This document shows, one piece after another, positions 53,995-62,359 of a stretch of DNA of 64,000 nt (position 1 is its first letter; each line of letters begins with the position of its first letter). Below the pieces are notes generated by a model. It worked only from the letters and a program-made list of their open reading frames with translations, did no database searches and was not told the DNA's origin. The stretch comes from Pseudomonas parakoreensis (GTDB lineage Bacteria; Pseudomonadota; Gammaproteobacteria; Pseudomonadales; Pseudomonadaceae). The translations under genes and the position numbers were made by a program. The DNA lies in assembly GCF_021602155.1 (NCBI RefSeq), contig NZ_BQHY01000013.1, positions 62,001-126,000 on the forward strand, given 5' to 3'.

Positions 53995-54525
53995 TCAGAC
54001 GTGAACGGCGACTTTCAGCGCTTCCAGCGACGGCGCCGCCGCGATGCCGACTTCGGCACACAGCTCCAGCACTCGTGGCACGTCGTTGCCGTAGACCAGC
54101 ACCACTTGCAGCTCGTCATCGAGCAGCTGACTGAAGTTCATCAGCGTGTAACCGCCGTTTTCCTTGTTCAGGCTGCTCATCTGCACCTGAATGCGGTTGA
54201 GTGCGGTCAGTGCCTCGGTCTTGGCCAGTTGCTTGGGCTTGAGGTTGAATTCGACGCCCGGGCCAAACGAGGCGACGATCTGTGCGAACAGGTCAACGTA
54301 GGTGTCGGCCTGGAACAGCACGGTGTCCGGCAGGCTGCCGACCACCACCCACTCACCCAGCGGAATCGGGAAGGTGTCGTCGTAGTTGATGTCCGGGTTG
54401 GCCGCGAGGAACGCATCGGCATCGGCGTAAGCCTGCGCCGCTTCGTCGGCCACGTTCAGGATCTCGTCCTCGCCCATGCAGCCGGAGCTGATTTTGCTGA
54501 TGAGTTCGACGAGTGCGGCTTTCAT
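53995..54525 (-). CDS. Conserved hypothetical protein, not recognised
   Basis: This 176-residue protein begins MKAALVELISKISSGCMGEDEIL. Its acidic, mixed alpha/beta sequence is soluble, with INYDDTFPIPLGEWVVVGSLPD and LNRIQVQMSSLNKENGGYTLM. No signal peptide or membrane segment is seen. It may be related to DUF2170-type proteins, but I am not confident. It lies between the PLDc_N protein and the ankyrin gene on the same strand. Confidence 0.72.
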   Translation of the reverse strand: MKAALVELISKISSGCMGEDEILNVADEAAQAYADADAFLAANPDINYDDTFPIPLGEWVVVGSLPDTVLFQADTYVDLFAQIVASFGPGVEFNLKPKQLAKTEALTALNRIQVQMSSLNKENGGYTLMNFSQLLDDELQVVLVYGNDVPRVLELCAEVGIAAAPSLEALKVAVHV

Positions 54526-54605
54526 GGGGGCGGATCCTGTGGCGAAGGTGAATTTCGAGGGCGCGAAGGATAGCGCATTGCGACCTCCGGCTGCACACAG
54601 AACAA

Positions 54606-54714
54606 TGTGGCGAGGGAGCTTGCTCCCGCTGGGGCGCGAAGCGGCCCCCAAACAGTGAATTCACCATTTTTACCAGCGCTGCGCACTGGAGCGGGAGCAA
54701 GCTCCCTCGCCACA
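54606..54714. repeat. Family-C repeat (cloverleaf-type)
   Basis: The outer arms TGTGGCGAGGGAGCTTGCTC... (54606-54630) and inverse (54691-54714) enclose GGGGCGCGAAGCGGCCCC (54631-54648) and CCAGCGCTGCGCACTGG (54673-54689), in the same order as at 52466. Confidence 0.8.
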
Positions 54715-54729
54715 ACATCTCGACAGTCC

Positions 54730-55248
54730 TCAGGCCAGCAGTTTTTCCAGCTGCGCCGTGGTATCGACTGCGCCCATGGTGCGGGCCGCGTCCAGCGCGG
54801 TGATGCCGTTGGCTTCCTTGGCTTGCGGGTTGGCGCCCTTGCTGATCAGGTATTCAACGATTTCAACGCGGTTGAACATCGCCGCCATCATCAACGCCGT
54901 GCGCCCGTCGAAGGACGAACCTTCGATCTCGGCACCCGCTTCCACCAGCGCCTTGACCACCGCCAGATCGCCCTTGAACGCGGCGCCGGCAATCGGGCTC
55001 TGGCCGTTGCCGTTACGCATTTCCGGGTCGGCCTTGTGCTTGAGCAGCACCTGCACCGCGTCGACGTGGCCGTAGTAACTGGCGAGCATCAAGAGCGTAT
55101 CGCCCTTGCTGTTTTTCAGGTTCACCGGCAAACCGGCGCTGATCAGCCGATCAAGCATCAGCGCATCACCTTCGCGCGCCTTGTTGAACACCTGCTCGGT
55201 GAATTCGGCAGCTTCTTCAGGGGTCATCTGGCGGCTTTGGTCAGACAT
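54730..55248 (-). CDS. Ankyrin-repeat protein
   Basis: This 172-residue protein consists of about four ankyrin repeats (for example GDTLLMLASYYGHVDAVQVLL, NGQSPIAGAAFKGDLAVVKAL, GRTALMMAAMFNRVEIVEYL). There is no signal peptide. The repeats form a protein-binding scaffold, but no partner can be named from context. The start at 55248 (MSDQSRQMTPEEAAE) gives a compact unit. Confidence 0.9.
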   Translation of the reverse strand: MSDQSRQMTPEEAAEFTEQVFNKAREGDALMLDRLISAGLPVNLKNSKGDTLLMLASYYGHVDAVQVLLKHKADPEMRNGNGQSPIAGAAFKGDLAVVKALVEAGAEIEGSSFDGRTALMMAAMFNRVEIVEYLISKGANPQAKEANGITALDAARTMGAVDTTAQLEKLLA

Positions 55249-55345
55249 GGGGCAACTCCACTTTCGGTTATTCGCAAAGCCGACAGTTTCCCGAGCGCGA
55301 CGATAGCTGTCACCCCCTTTTTCTCAAGTCCTGCCATAGCCAATC

Positions 55346-57184
55346 TCAATAGCGGTACTTGCCCTGATGAATATCGGCCAGCACCTGATCCGTCACCTGC
55401 ACGTAAGTCTGGGTGCCGGGCAACCAGGCATAGATTGGGTCATCCCCCGTCTGGGCGGGGTCGAAGCCTTCGTTTTTCAAACGGGTCTTCTGGTATTTGA
55501 ACGTCCCGGTGGTCTCCATTTTCACCTTCACCCGCAGGAACAGCGGTACCGCATACGCCGGCATACGCTGACGGGCGAACGCGAGCAATTCAGTGAAATC
55601 CAGGGTCGCCAGTGACTCGGCGGGCGTAATGGCGGCCATGCCGGCGCGACCGTTGGTGTTGCGCACTTCTACACCGTAGGCCACCGCCTCGGAAATGTGC
55701 GGATGCTGCAACAACAGGTTTTCCACTTCCGTGGTCGAGACGTTTTCGCCCTTCCAGCGGTAGGTATCGCCGAGGCGATCGACAAACTGCGCATGGCCGA
55801 AACCGATATTGCGCAGCAAGTCGCCGGTATTGAAGAAGCGGTCGCCCTTGCTGAACACATCGTGCAGCACCACTTTGGCGGTTTTCTCTGGGTCGGTGTA
55901 GCCGTCCAGCGGGGCCTTTTCGTCGATCCGTGCCAGTAGCAAGCCCTGCTCGCCCTTGCCGACCTTGCGCATGAAGCCGTTGGCGCTGCGCAGCGGCTGC
56001 CCGCTGTCGTGGTCGTAAGCCACCAGTTCCCAGGCCATCAGCGAGAAACCAATGGTGTTGTCGAAGTTGAGAATGTTGCTGAAGCCGATATTGCCATCAC
56101 TCGCCGCGTACAGTTCGCAGATGTGCTCGACGGCAAACCGGGTCTTGAACTCGGCCCAGGCGCCGGGACGCAAGCCGTTGCCGATCATCTTGCGCACGGC
56201 GTGACGGCTGTCATCGGCGCTGGGCGGCTGATCGACCAGGTAGCGGCACAATTCGCCGACATACCCGAGCGTGGTCGCGTTATAGCGACGCACGTCCGGC
56301 CAGAACTGGCTGGCGCTGAACTTGCGGCGGATGGCGAACCCGGAAGCGCCATTGATCGCCGAGCCCCTGCACACGCAGAGGCCGGTGGCATGGTACAGCG
56401 GCAAGGTGCAATAGACGACGTCGTCGGGCGTCATGTTCAGAGCGATCATGCCGAAGCTGGCCGAGCTGCGCATCCAGCGGCCGTGCTTGAACACCCCGGC
56501 CTTGGGCAGGCCGGTGGTGCCGGAGGTGTAGATGTAAAAACACGGGTCGTTGAAGAACACTTCGCCGCTGCTGGGCGGGTTGTCACCGCGCGCATCGGCG
56601 CTGGCACTGATCAGGTTGATGTAGCCCTCGGGCGCAATGCCCGGGTGGCTGTAGGTGTCGCGGTCAGCGATAAACCAGGTGCGCTGCGCCGGGATCGACA
56701 CCTGCTCGCGGATCGCGGCAAACGCCGGTTGCAGTTCTTCACCGAGCACGATCGCCACCGGCGCTACCAGATTGATGCTGTGAATCAGCGTGTCGCGGGT
56801 CTGCGAAGTATTGAGCAGCGCACTGACCGCGCCGAGTTTGGCCAAGGCCAGAATGGTCACCAGCAGTTCCGGGCGGTTTTCGATGAACACCGCGACCACA
56901 TCGCCCTTGCCGATGCCCTGCGTACTCAAATAGTGGGCGATGCGATTGGCCCACTGGTTGACCTGCGCGTAGGTCAGCAAGACGTTGTCCTGCAGGATCG
57001 CCAGGCCTTCAGGGTTACGCAGGGTTGCCTGCTCGAAGGTCCAGCCGAGGCCACACGTTTGGGTCGGATCCGTGACGTTGGCGACTTTCATGCCCTTGAC
57101 CACCCGCGGGATGGCTTTGGCGATTGTCGGCAGTTTGCGGAGCATCATGCTCCAGGTAATCGTGTCGCTCGGCGCGTGACGCAT
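55346..57184 (-). CDS. Long-chain acyl-CoA synthetase (very-long-chain/FATP-like)
   Basis: This 612-residue ANL-superfamily enzyme activates fatty acids with ATP and CoA. The AMP motif FYIYTSGTTGLPKAGVFKHGRW and the downstream FVDRLGDTYRWKGENVSTTEVE are clear, and the C-terminal domain ends with FKYQKTRLKNEGFDP. This sequence type resembles the FadD6/FATP branch rather than FadD1/FadD2. The start at 57184 has GGGGAA upstream. It is divergent from the DUF3509 gene, with a 377-base gap between starts. Confidence 0.92.
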   Translation of the reverse strand: MRHAPSDTITWSMMLRKLPTIAKAIPRVVKGMKVANVTDPTQTCGLGWTFEQATLRNPEGLAILQDNVLLTYAQVNQWANRIAHYLSTQGIGKGDVVAVFIENRPELLVTILALAKLGAVSALLNTSQTRDTLIHSINLVAPVAIVLGEELQPAFAAIREQVSIPAQRTWFIADRDTYSHPGIAPEGYINLISASADARGDNPPSSGEVFFNDPCFYIYTSGTTGLPKAGVFKHGRWMRSSASFGMIALNMTPDDVVYCTLPLYHATGLCVCRGSAINGASGFAIRRKFSASQFWPDVRRYNATTLGYVGELCRYLVDQPPSADDSRHAVRKMIGNGLRPGAWAEFKTRFAVEHICELYAASDGNIGFSNILNFDNTIGFSLMAWELVAYDHDSGQPLRSANGFMRKVGKGEQGLLLARIDEKAPLDGYTDPEKTAKVVLHDVFSKGDRFFNTGDLLRNIGFGHAQFVDRLGDTYRWKGENVSTTEVENLLLQHPHISEAVAYGVEVRNTNGRAGMAAITPAESLATLDFTELLAFARQRMPAYAVPLFLRVKVKMETTGTFKYQKTRLKNEGFDPAQTGDDPIYAWLPGTQTYVQVTDQVLADIHQGKYRY

Positions 57185-57427
57185 GGCAGTTCCCCGTTCG
57201 ACCTGACTGGCCGGTTTCTTATTGTTCGGGCCGTGGCATGACCTGCGTTGCGGGCAAGGTCGGGATCGAAAATACGACAGCGCTTCTCAAGCTGTACACG
57301 CGGTTTTTGCAATGTTTTGTATCCGCCCGCTCATGCCTGGCAGCGGAGATTGCGCCTTTGCCATTTGGTTCCGTCCAACTGAAGAGAATCCCGCAAAATG
57401 CAGGATGCACGATGGCCATTCATGCAG

Positions 57428-57446
57428 TTTGCACGACCCGTGCAAA
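57428..57446 (+). promoter_or_regulatory. Dyad upstream of a sigma-54 promoter (possible enhancer site)
   Basis: TTTGCACG-ACC-CGTGCAAA is a perfect 8-bp dyad centred about 63 bases before the -24 element at 57499. TGCAC-N5-GTGCA is shorter than the NtrC dyad, so another activator is more likely. A further TGCACG lies upstream. Confidence 0.55.
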
Positions 57447-57497
57447 TTTCATGATTTTTAAGCAATTGATTTTAAAGGATTTTTTATTTTTCAAATG

Positions 57498-57514
57498 CTG
57501 GCACAATCGCTGCA
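57498..57514 (+). promoter_or_regulatory. Candidate sigma-54 promoter of the DUF3509 gene
   Basis: CTGGCACAATCGCTGCA contains GG (57500-57501), ten bases and GC (57512-57513), close to the TGGCAC-N5-TTGCA consensus. A/T-rich DNA upstream would suit IHF bending. Transcription would start near 57525, 37 bases before the ATG. Confidence 0.6.
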
Positions 57515-57561
57515 ACCTCCTGTGCATGCTTGCCCTTCAAGTGCATACGGAGCTGAAAGAC

Positions 57562-57840
57562 ATGAGCCTGATTCAAGAAAAATTTACCTCCCTGTTCTCC
57601 AACTTCAACGTCACCACTGCACCGCGTCCTGATGGCGGGATTTTGCTGACCTTGCGCAGCAGCGAAGGCAAAGTGTTCAAGCGCGCCTTGACCTACCAGC
57701 AAATGCACAACGCCGACCAACTGTCGTGGGCAATCAGCGCCATCCGTCGTGACCTGGCAGAAGAAGCCAGTGAACTGCCGCAGATTGCAATGCTGCAAAG
57801 CCAGCAGCGTTTTGCCCTGCCGACGTATCACTCGCTGTAA
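57562..57840 (+). CDS. DUF3509-family protein
   Basis: This 92-residue protein begins MSLIQEKFTSLFSNFNVTTA, followed by RPDGGILLTLRSSEGKVFKRALTYQQ and AISAIRRDLAEEASELPQIA, the pattern of the Pseudomonas DUF3509 family. The start at 57562 has GGAG nine bases upstream. A terminator follows directly, so it is a single-gene unit apparently under sigma-54 control. Function is unknown. Confidence 0.82.
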   Translation: MSLIQEKFTSLFSNFNVTTAPRPDGGILLTLRSSEGKVFKRALTYQQMHNADQLSWAISAIRRDLAEEASELPQIAMLQSQQRFALPTYHSL

Positions 57841-57861
57841 AAACGTAAACGCATTAAACAA

Positions 57862-57896
57862 AAAAGGCCGTGGAGCAGATGCTCCACGGCCTTTTG
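57862..57896. terminator. Intrinsic terminator after the DUF3509 gene
   Basis: A long stem GGCCGTGGAGCA/TGCTCCACGGCC has A and T runs at its base. Confidence 0.9.
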
Positions 57897-57913
57897 TTTG
57901 TACGCGATTCTTA

Positions 57914-57998
57914 TGTAGAAGCTGCCGAAGGCTGCGATCTTTTGATCTTGATCTTTTAAATCAAAGTCAAAAGATCGCAGCGTTCCGCAGCTCCTACA
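57914..57998. repeat. REP doublet, family A
   Basis: Slightly degenerate arms TGTAGAAGCTGCCGAAGG... and inverse lie between the convergent DUF3509 and mtnC genes. Confidence 0.85.
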
Positions 57999-58011
57999 GG
58001 GACTTGTGTGG

Positions 58012-58695
58012 TTAGAAGGCTTCGGGTTCGATGCCGGTGAAGCTGTCGACGGTGATATGGCTTGCCAGTTCTCCACCCTCGCGGGCCAGGCCACAGGTCT
58101 GCAAACCGGCAGCCTGCGCGGCATCCAGTTCCTCGACGATATCCGACAGAAACAGAATCTCCCCCGGCTCGACGCCAATTGCCTGTTGGATGTTGCGATA
58201 GGACTGTTCTTCGCGTTTAGGCCCCGACGTGGTGTCGAAATACCCGCTGAACAGCGGCGTCAGATCCCCCGCTTCGGAACAACCAAAGATCAGTTTCTGC
58301 GCCTGGATCGAACCGGACGAATACACAAACAGTTGATAACCAGCCTGATGCCAGCGCTTGAGCGCTTCAACGGCGTCCGGGTAAACGTGGCCTTTCAACT
58401 GCCCGGCCTGATAGCCCTGCGCCCAGACCATGCCTTGCAGCGCTTTGAGCGGCGTGGCCTTGCGGTCTTCGGCGATCCAGCTCAGGAGGATTTCCACCAC
58501 CCGTTCAACATCGGCCTGCGGCTCGTTGCTGTCGCGGCGCACGGCGGCGATCTGCTCGGCGACATCGGCGCGCTCGACATTCTGCCGCACGAAGTCCGGC
58601 AGGTGTCTGGCGGCATACGGGAACAGCACGTCGAAGACGAAACTCACCGCGCTGGTGGTGCCTTCAATGTCGGTGAGGATGACTTTGATCGACAT
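58012..58695 (-). CDS. mtnC: Acireductone synthase (enolase-phosphatase E1)
   Basis: This 227-residue HAD enzyme of methionine salvage enolises and dephosphorylates 2,3-diketo-5-methylthiopentyl-1-phosphate to acireductone. Motif I is [22 protein letters not shown], motif [15 protein letters not shown], and motif IV/V lies near [15 protein letters not shown]. It is 4 bases downstream of mtnD in a tight operon with mtnB. Confidence 0.94.
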   Translation of the reverse strand: MSIKVILTDIEGTTSAVSFVFDVLFPYAARHLPDFVRQNVERADVAEQIAAVRRDSNEPQADVERVVEILLSWIAEDRKATPLKALQGMVWAQGYQAGQLKGHVYPDAVEALKRWHQAGYQLFVYSSGSIQAQKLIFGCSEAGDLTPLFSGYFDTTSGPKREEQSYRNIQQAIGVEPGEILFLSDIVEELDAAQAAGLQTCGLAREGGELASHITVDSFTGIEPEAF

Positions 58696-58699
58696 CGGC

Positions 58700-59245
58700 T
58701 CAGTCCTCCAGACGCGGGAAGCGCCCGGCGATGTCTTCGCCGGTGAAGTTGGCGACCCAGCCTTCCGGATTGTTGAACAGGCGAATCGCCACGAAGTGCG
58801 GGTGCTCGCCCATGTCGAACCAGTGTTTGGTGCCGGCCGGCACCGAGATCAGGTCGTTCTTCTCGCACAGCACCGCGTAGACGTAATCGTCGATGTGCAA
58901 AGTAAACAAGCCACGACCGGCGACGAAAAAGCGCACTTCGTCCTCGCCATGGCGGTGCTCTTCAAGGAACTTGGCGCGCAGCTCGGCTTTTTGCGGGTGA
59001 TCGCTGTTGAGGCTGATCACATCGACGGTGATGTAACCGCGCTCGGTCATCAGTTTGTCGATCTGCTCCTGATAGGCGCTGATCACCTCTTCCTGGCTGG
59101 CGCCGGGCTGGATTTTCGTCGCGGCTTGCCAGCGGTCGAAGCGTACGCCCTGCTCGGCGAGCGTCGAGGCGATGTCTTCGAAATGGGTCAGCACCTTGTT
59201 CGGAATCTCGGGACTGGATACGTGATAAACGGACAGGCTGCTCAT
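58700..59245 (-). CDS. mtnD: Acireductone dioxygenase
   Basis: This 181-residue cupin oxidises acireductone to the keto-acid precursor of methionine and formate (iron form). Metal ligands are in [12 protein letters not shown] and [14 protein letters not shown]. The start at 59245 ([19 protein letters not shown]) matches the family; an upstream in-frame region is not part of it. It lies between mtnC and mtnB. Confidence 0.95.
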   Translation of the reverse strand: MSSLSVYHVSSPEIPNKVLTHFEDIASTLAEQGVRFDRWQAATKIQPGASQEEVISAYQEQIDKLMTERGYITVDVISLNSDHPQKAELRAKFLEEHRHGEDEVRFFVAGRGLFTLHIDDYVYAVLCEKNDLISVPAGTKHWFDMGEHPHFVAIRLFNNPEGWVANFTGEDIAGRFPRLED

Positions 59246-59337
59246 GGGCAATTCCTCGGTAACGGCCTTGCCGTCCGGTTCTTGCAGACCGGTCGGGCAG
59301 TGCATTTGATCAGGCAAACGGGCGGCTTCTGGTGAAG

Positions 59338-59964
59338 TCAGCCTTGGCGGTTCATGACGCTGCGGGTTTTCAACTCGCATTCAAACAGAAATTCAAAAGC
59401 CTCGATCTGCCGCAGGGCGTCGCTCATCTGCGCACCCCAGGTGTAGAGGCCGTGGCCGCGAATCAGGTAACCGACGCAATCGGGATGGGCGTCGAGCCAA
59501 GGCTGCACCTTGGCGGCGAGGCGCGCAATGTCCTGATCGTTGTCGAAGATCGGCACGCGCACCCGGGATTCGTGGGTGGAGATGCCGCTGAAGGCTTTTT
59601 GCAGTTCGTAGTCTTCGAACTCGATAAAGTCTTGCGGTGTCAGCCGCGACAGGACCGTGGCGTTCACCGAATGGGTGTGCAGCACCGCACCGATTTCCGT
59701 GCGCCAGCTATAGAGCTGGGTGTGCAGCAGGGTTTCGGCGGACGGTTTTTTGCCCGGTTCCAGGCTGTTGCCGGACAGATCCGTGGCGAGCACATCGTCC
59801 AGCCCCAACTGGCCCTTGTGTTTACCGGACACGGTCAGCAGCGCTTGGCTCGGCGACAGGCGCGTCGAGTAATTGCTGCTGGTGGCCGGCGACCAGCCGC
59901 GACCATAAAGAAAACGCCCGGCGTCGACGATTTGCTGGGCGAGCTGTTCACGCGTAAGGCTCAT
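59338..59964 (-). CDS. mtnB: Methylthioribulose-1-phosphate dehydratase
   Basis: This 208-residue class II aldolase-family enzyme dehydrates methylthioribulose 1-phosphate. Zinc-binding histidines are in VLHTHSVNAT and the C-terminal RGHGLYTWGAQ. It begins MSLTREQLAQQIVDAGRFLYGRGWSPAT, as usual for MtnB. Its start overlaps the stop of the upstream MFS gene, so transporter and salvage enzymes share an operon. Confidence 0.94.
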   Translation of the reverse strand: MSLTREQLAQQIVDAGRFLYGRGWSPATSSNYSTRLSPSQALLTVSGKHKGQLGLDDVLATDLSGNSLEPGKKPSAETLLHTQLYSWRTEIGAVLHTHSVNATVLSRLTPQDFIEFEDYELQKAFSGISTHESRVRVPIFDNDQDIARLAAKVQPWLDAHPDCVGYLIRGHGLYTWGAQMSDALRQIEAFEFLFECELKTRSVMNRQG

Positions 59965-61106
59965 GGCCTGTCCTCTTGCATACGTGTGGCAATGATAACG
60001 GCAGCAGCGAGCGCCGCGAGACTGGCAATACTAAAGGTCAATGTCGCGCCGAGGGCATTCCAGCTGTAACCGGAATACAACGCACCGAGCGCGCCACCGG
60101 TGCCGGCCAGCGCGGCGTAAAGCGCCTGGCCCTGACCTTGCTGGCGCGCACCGAAGCTACGTTGCACGAAAGCGATGGCAGCCGCATGAAAGCTGCCGAA
60201 AGTCGCCGCGTGCAGCACCTGCGCAAACAACAGCAGCCACAGGAATTCGGCGAACGAACCTAGCAGCAACCAGCGCAGCGCCGCCAGCAGAAAACTCACC
60301 ATCAGCACCCGACGCAAGGAAAACCGCGCGAGAATCCGGCTCATCGCCATGAACATCAGCACTTCCGCCACTACGCCGACGGCCCACAACATGCCGATCA
60401 CGCCTCGGCTGTAACCGAGTCGTTCAAGGTGCAAGGTCAGAAAGGTGTAATACGGGCCGTGGCTCATCTGCATCAGCGCGACGCAGACGTAAAACGCCAG
60501 CACACCGGGGCTGCGCAGTTGCTTGAGGAAGCCTTCGCCGTTTGGCCGGTTACCCTGCGGCGGTTGCGCATTCGGCACCCACAGGCTACTGAGGACGATA
60601 CCGGCCATGATCAGCACCAGCGCCGCCGGGTAGATATCGAGACTGAGCCATTCGAACAAGCGCCCCAGCGCGACCACGGTGATGATGAAACCGATCGAAC
60701 CCCACAAGCGAATCTGGCTGTAGCGCGAGGTTTGTCCCTGCAAATGCGAGAGAGTGATGACTTCGAATTGCGGCAATACCGCGTGCCAGAAGAACGCATG
60801 CAGCGCCATGACCATCGCCAGCCAGGCGTAGGTCTTGCTGACGAAAATCAGCGAGAACGTCAGCAGCGTGCACACTGCGCCGAAGCGCACGATGGCCAGG
60901 CGTTTGCCGGTGTAGTCGCCGAGCCAGCCCCAGATGTTCGGCGCCACACAGCGCATCAGCATCGGGATCGCCACCAGTTCGCCGATGCGCGCGGGGCTGA
61001 AGCCGAGGTGATTGAAATACAGCGCCAGAAACGGCGCTGTCGAACCGAGCAAGGCGAAATAGAACAGATAGAAACTGGACAGCCGCCAGTATGGGAGCGC
61101 CGCCAC
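59961..61106 (-). CDS. MFS transporter (HcaT/MFS_1_like family)
   Basis: This 381-residue 12-helix transporter begins MAALPYWRLSSFYLFYFALLG and shows IWGWLGDYTGKRLAIVRFGA, characteristic of the phenylpropionate-permease-like group. The start is GTG at 61106 with no strong ribosome binding site, so a different start is possible. Translational overlap with mtnB suggests it moves a methylthio compound or a related metabolite, but the family is too broad to say. Confidence 0.85.
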   Translation of the reverse strand: MAALPYWRLSSFYLFYFALLGSTAPFLALYFNHLGFSPARIGELVAIPMLMRCVAPNIWGWLGDYTGKRLAIVRFGAVCTLLTFSLIFVSKTYAWLAMVMALHAFFWHAVLPQFEVITLSHLQGQTSRYSQIRLWGSIGFIITVVALGRLFEWLSLDIYPAALVLIMAGIVLSSLWVPNAQPPQGNRPNGEGFLKQLRSPGVLAFYVCVALMQMSHGPYYTFLTLHLERLGYSRGVIGMLWAVGVVAEVLMFMAMSRILARFSLRRVLMVSFLLAALRWLLLGSFAEFLWLLLFAQVLHAATFGSFHAAAIAFVQRSFGARQQGQGQALYAALAGTGGALGALYSGYSWNALGATLTFSIASLAALAAAVIIATRMQEDRP

Positions 61107-61137
61107 GGTCAGACCGCGACGGCTTGGCGATCAACCA

Positions 61138-62229
61138 TCAAAGCTGACCCAGCACCGGCGTGCTGACGCGCACGTCGGCGTTCTGCCCACGGTGACGCAG
61201 CAGGTGGTCCATCAGCACGATGGCCATCATTGCTTCGGCAATCGGCGTGGCGCGGATGCCGACGCACGGGTCATGGCGGCCCTTGGTGATCACGTCCACC
61301 GGGTTGCCATGAATGTCGATCGAACGACCCGGGGTGGTGATGCTCGACGTTGGCTTCAACGCCAGGTGCGCAACAATCGGCTGACCGGACGAGATCCCGC
61401 CAAGAATGCCACCAGCGTTGTTGCTGAGGAAACCTTCCGGGGTCAGTTCATCGCGATGCTCGGTGCCACGCTGGGCGACGCAGGCGAAACCGGCGCCGAT
61501 TTCCACGCCTTTCACCGCGTTGATGCTCATCAGCGCGTGCGCCAGTTCAGCGTCGAGGCGATCGAAAATCGGCTCGCCCAGGCCCGGCATCACGCCCTCC
61601 GCAACCACGGTGATCTTCGCCCCGACCGAGTCCTGATCGCGGCGCAACTGGTCCATGTAGGCTTCCAGCTCCGGCACCTTGTCCGGGTCCGGGCTGAAGA
61701 AGGCGTTCTGTTCCACGGAATCCCAGGTCTTGAACGGAATTTCGATCGGGCCGAGCTGGCTCATGTAGCCACGAATGACAATGCCTTGGGTGGCGAGGAA
61801 TTTCTTCGCAATCGCCCCGGCCGCCACGCGCATGGCCGTTTCGCGCGCCGAGCTGCGTCCACCGCCGCGATAATCGCGCTCACCGTATTTGTGGTGGTAG
61901 GTGTAGTCGGCGTGCGCCGGACGGAACAGATCCTTGATCGCCGAATAGTCCTTGGACTTCTGGTCGGTGTTGCGGATCAACAGGCCGATCGAGCAACCGG
62001 TGGTGCGCCCTTCGAACACGCCGGAGAGGATTTCGACTTCGTCGGCTTCCTGACGCTGGGTGGTGTGGCGGCTGGTGCCCGGCTTGCGCCGATCGAGGTC
62101 GCGCTGCAGGTCTTCAAGGGAGATCTCCAGGCCCGGCGGGCAGCCGTCGACAATGGCGACCAACGCCGGACCATGGCTCTCGCCAGCGGTGGTGACAGTG
62201 AACAACTTGCCGTAGGTATTGCCGGACAT
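61138..62229 (-). CDS. aroC: Chorismate synthase
   Basis: This 363-residue FMN-dependent enzyme makes chorismate, the branch point of aromatic amino acids and folate, from 5-enolpyruvylshikimate 3-phosphate. It begins [20 protein letters not shown], with the GESHG signature, and contains [27 protein letters not shown] in the usual place. It supplies the substrate of PabB. It lies 32 bases upstream of the MFS gene on the same strand. Confidence 0.97.
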   Translation of the reverse strand: MSGNTYGKLFTVTTAGESHGPALVAIVDGCPPGLEISLEDLQRDLDRRKPGTSRHTTQRQEADEVEILSGVFEGRTTGCSIGLLIRNTDQKSKDYSAIKDLFRPAHADYTYHHKYGERDYRGGGRSSARETAMRVAAGAIAKKFLATQGIVIRGYMSQLGPIEIPFKTWDSVEQNAFFSPDPDKVPELEAYMDQLRRDQDSVGAKITVVAEGVMPGLGEPIFDRLDAELAHALMSINAVKGVEIGAGFACVAQRGTEHRDELTPEGFLSNNAGGILGGISSGQPIVAHLALKPTSSITTPGRSIDIHGNPVDVITKGRHDPCVGIRATPIAEAMMAIVLMDHLLRHRGQNADVRVSTPVLGQL

Positions 62230-62359
62230 GCAGGACGCTCCGTGAAATCAAACCCGAATTCGTGATGCGCGCCAGTATACGCAGGCTAACCGAGTAGTTC
62301 ATCCTCGAACCTTAGTGGTGTTGGTGAGTCCAACCGGCACCTTGGCGAATGATGGCGTG

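Noticed and set aside
24057-54714. Repeated inverted elements considered as CRISPR
   Set aside because: They are scattered singly across the window as inverted pairs, not as regularly spaced direct repeats, and no cas genes are present.
57428-57446. NtrC binding site
   Set aside because: The dyad is TGCAC-N5-GTGCA, two bases shorter than the NtrC consensus arrangement, so it was kept only as an unknown enhancer site.
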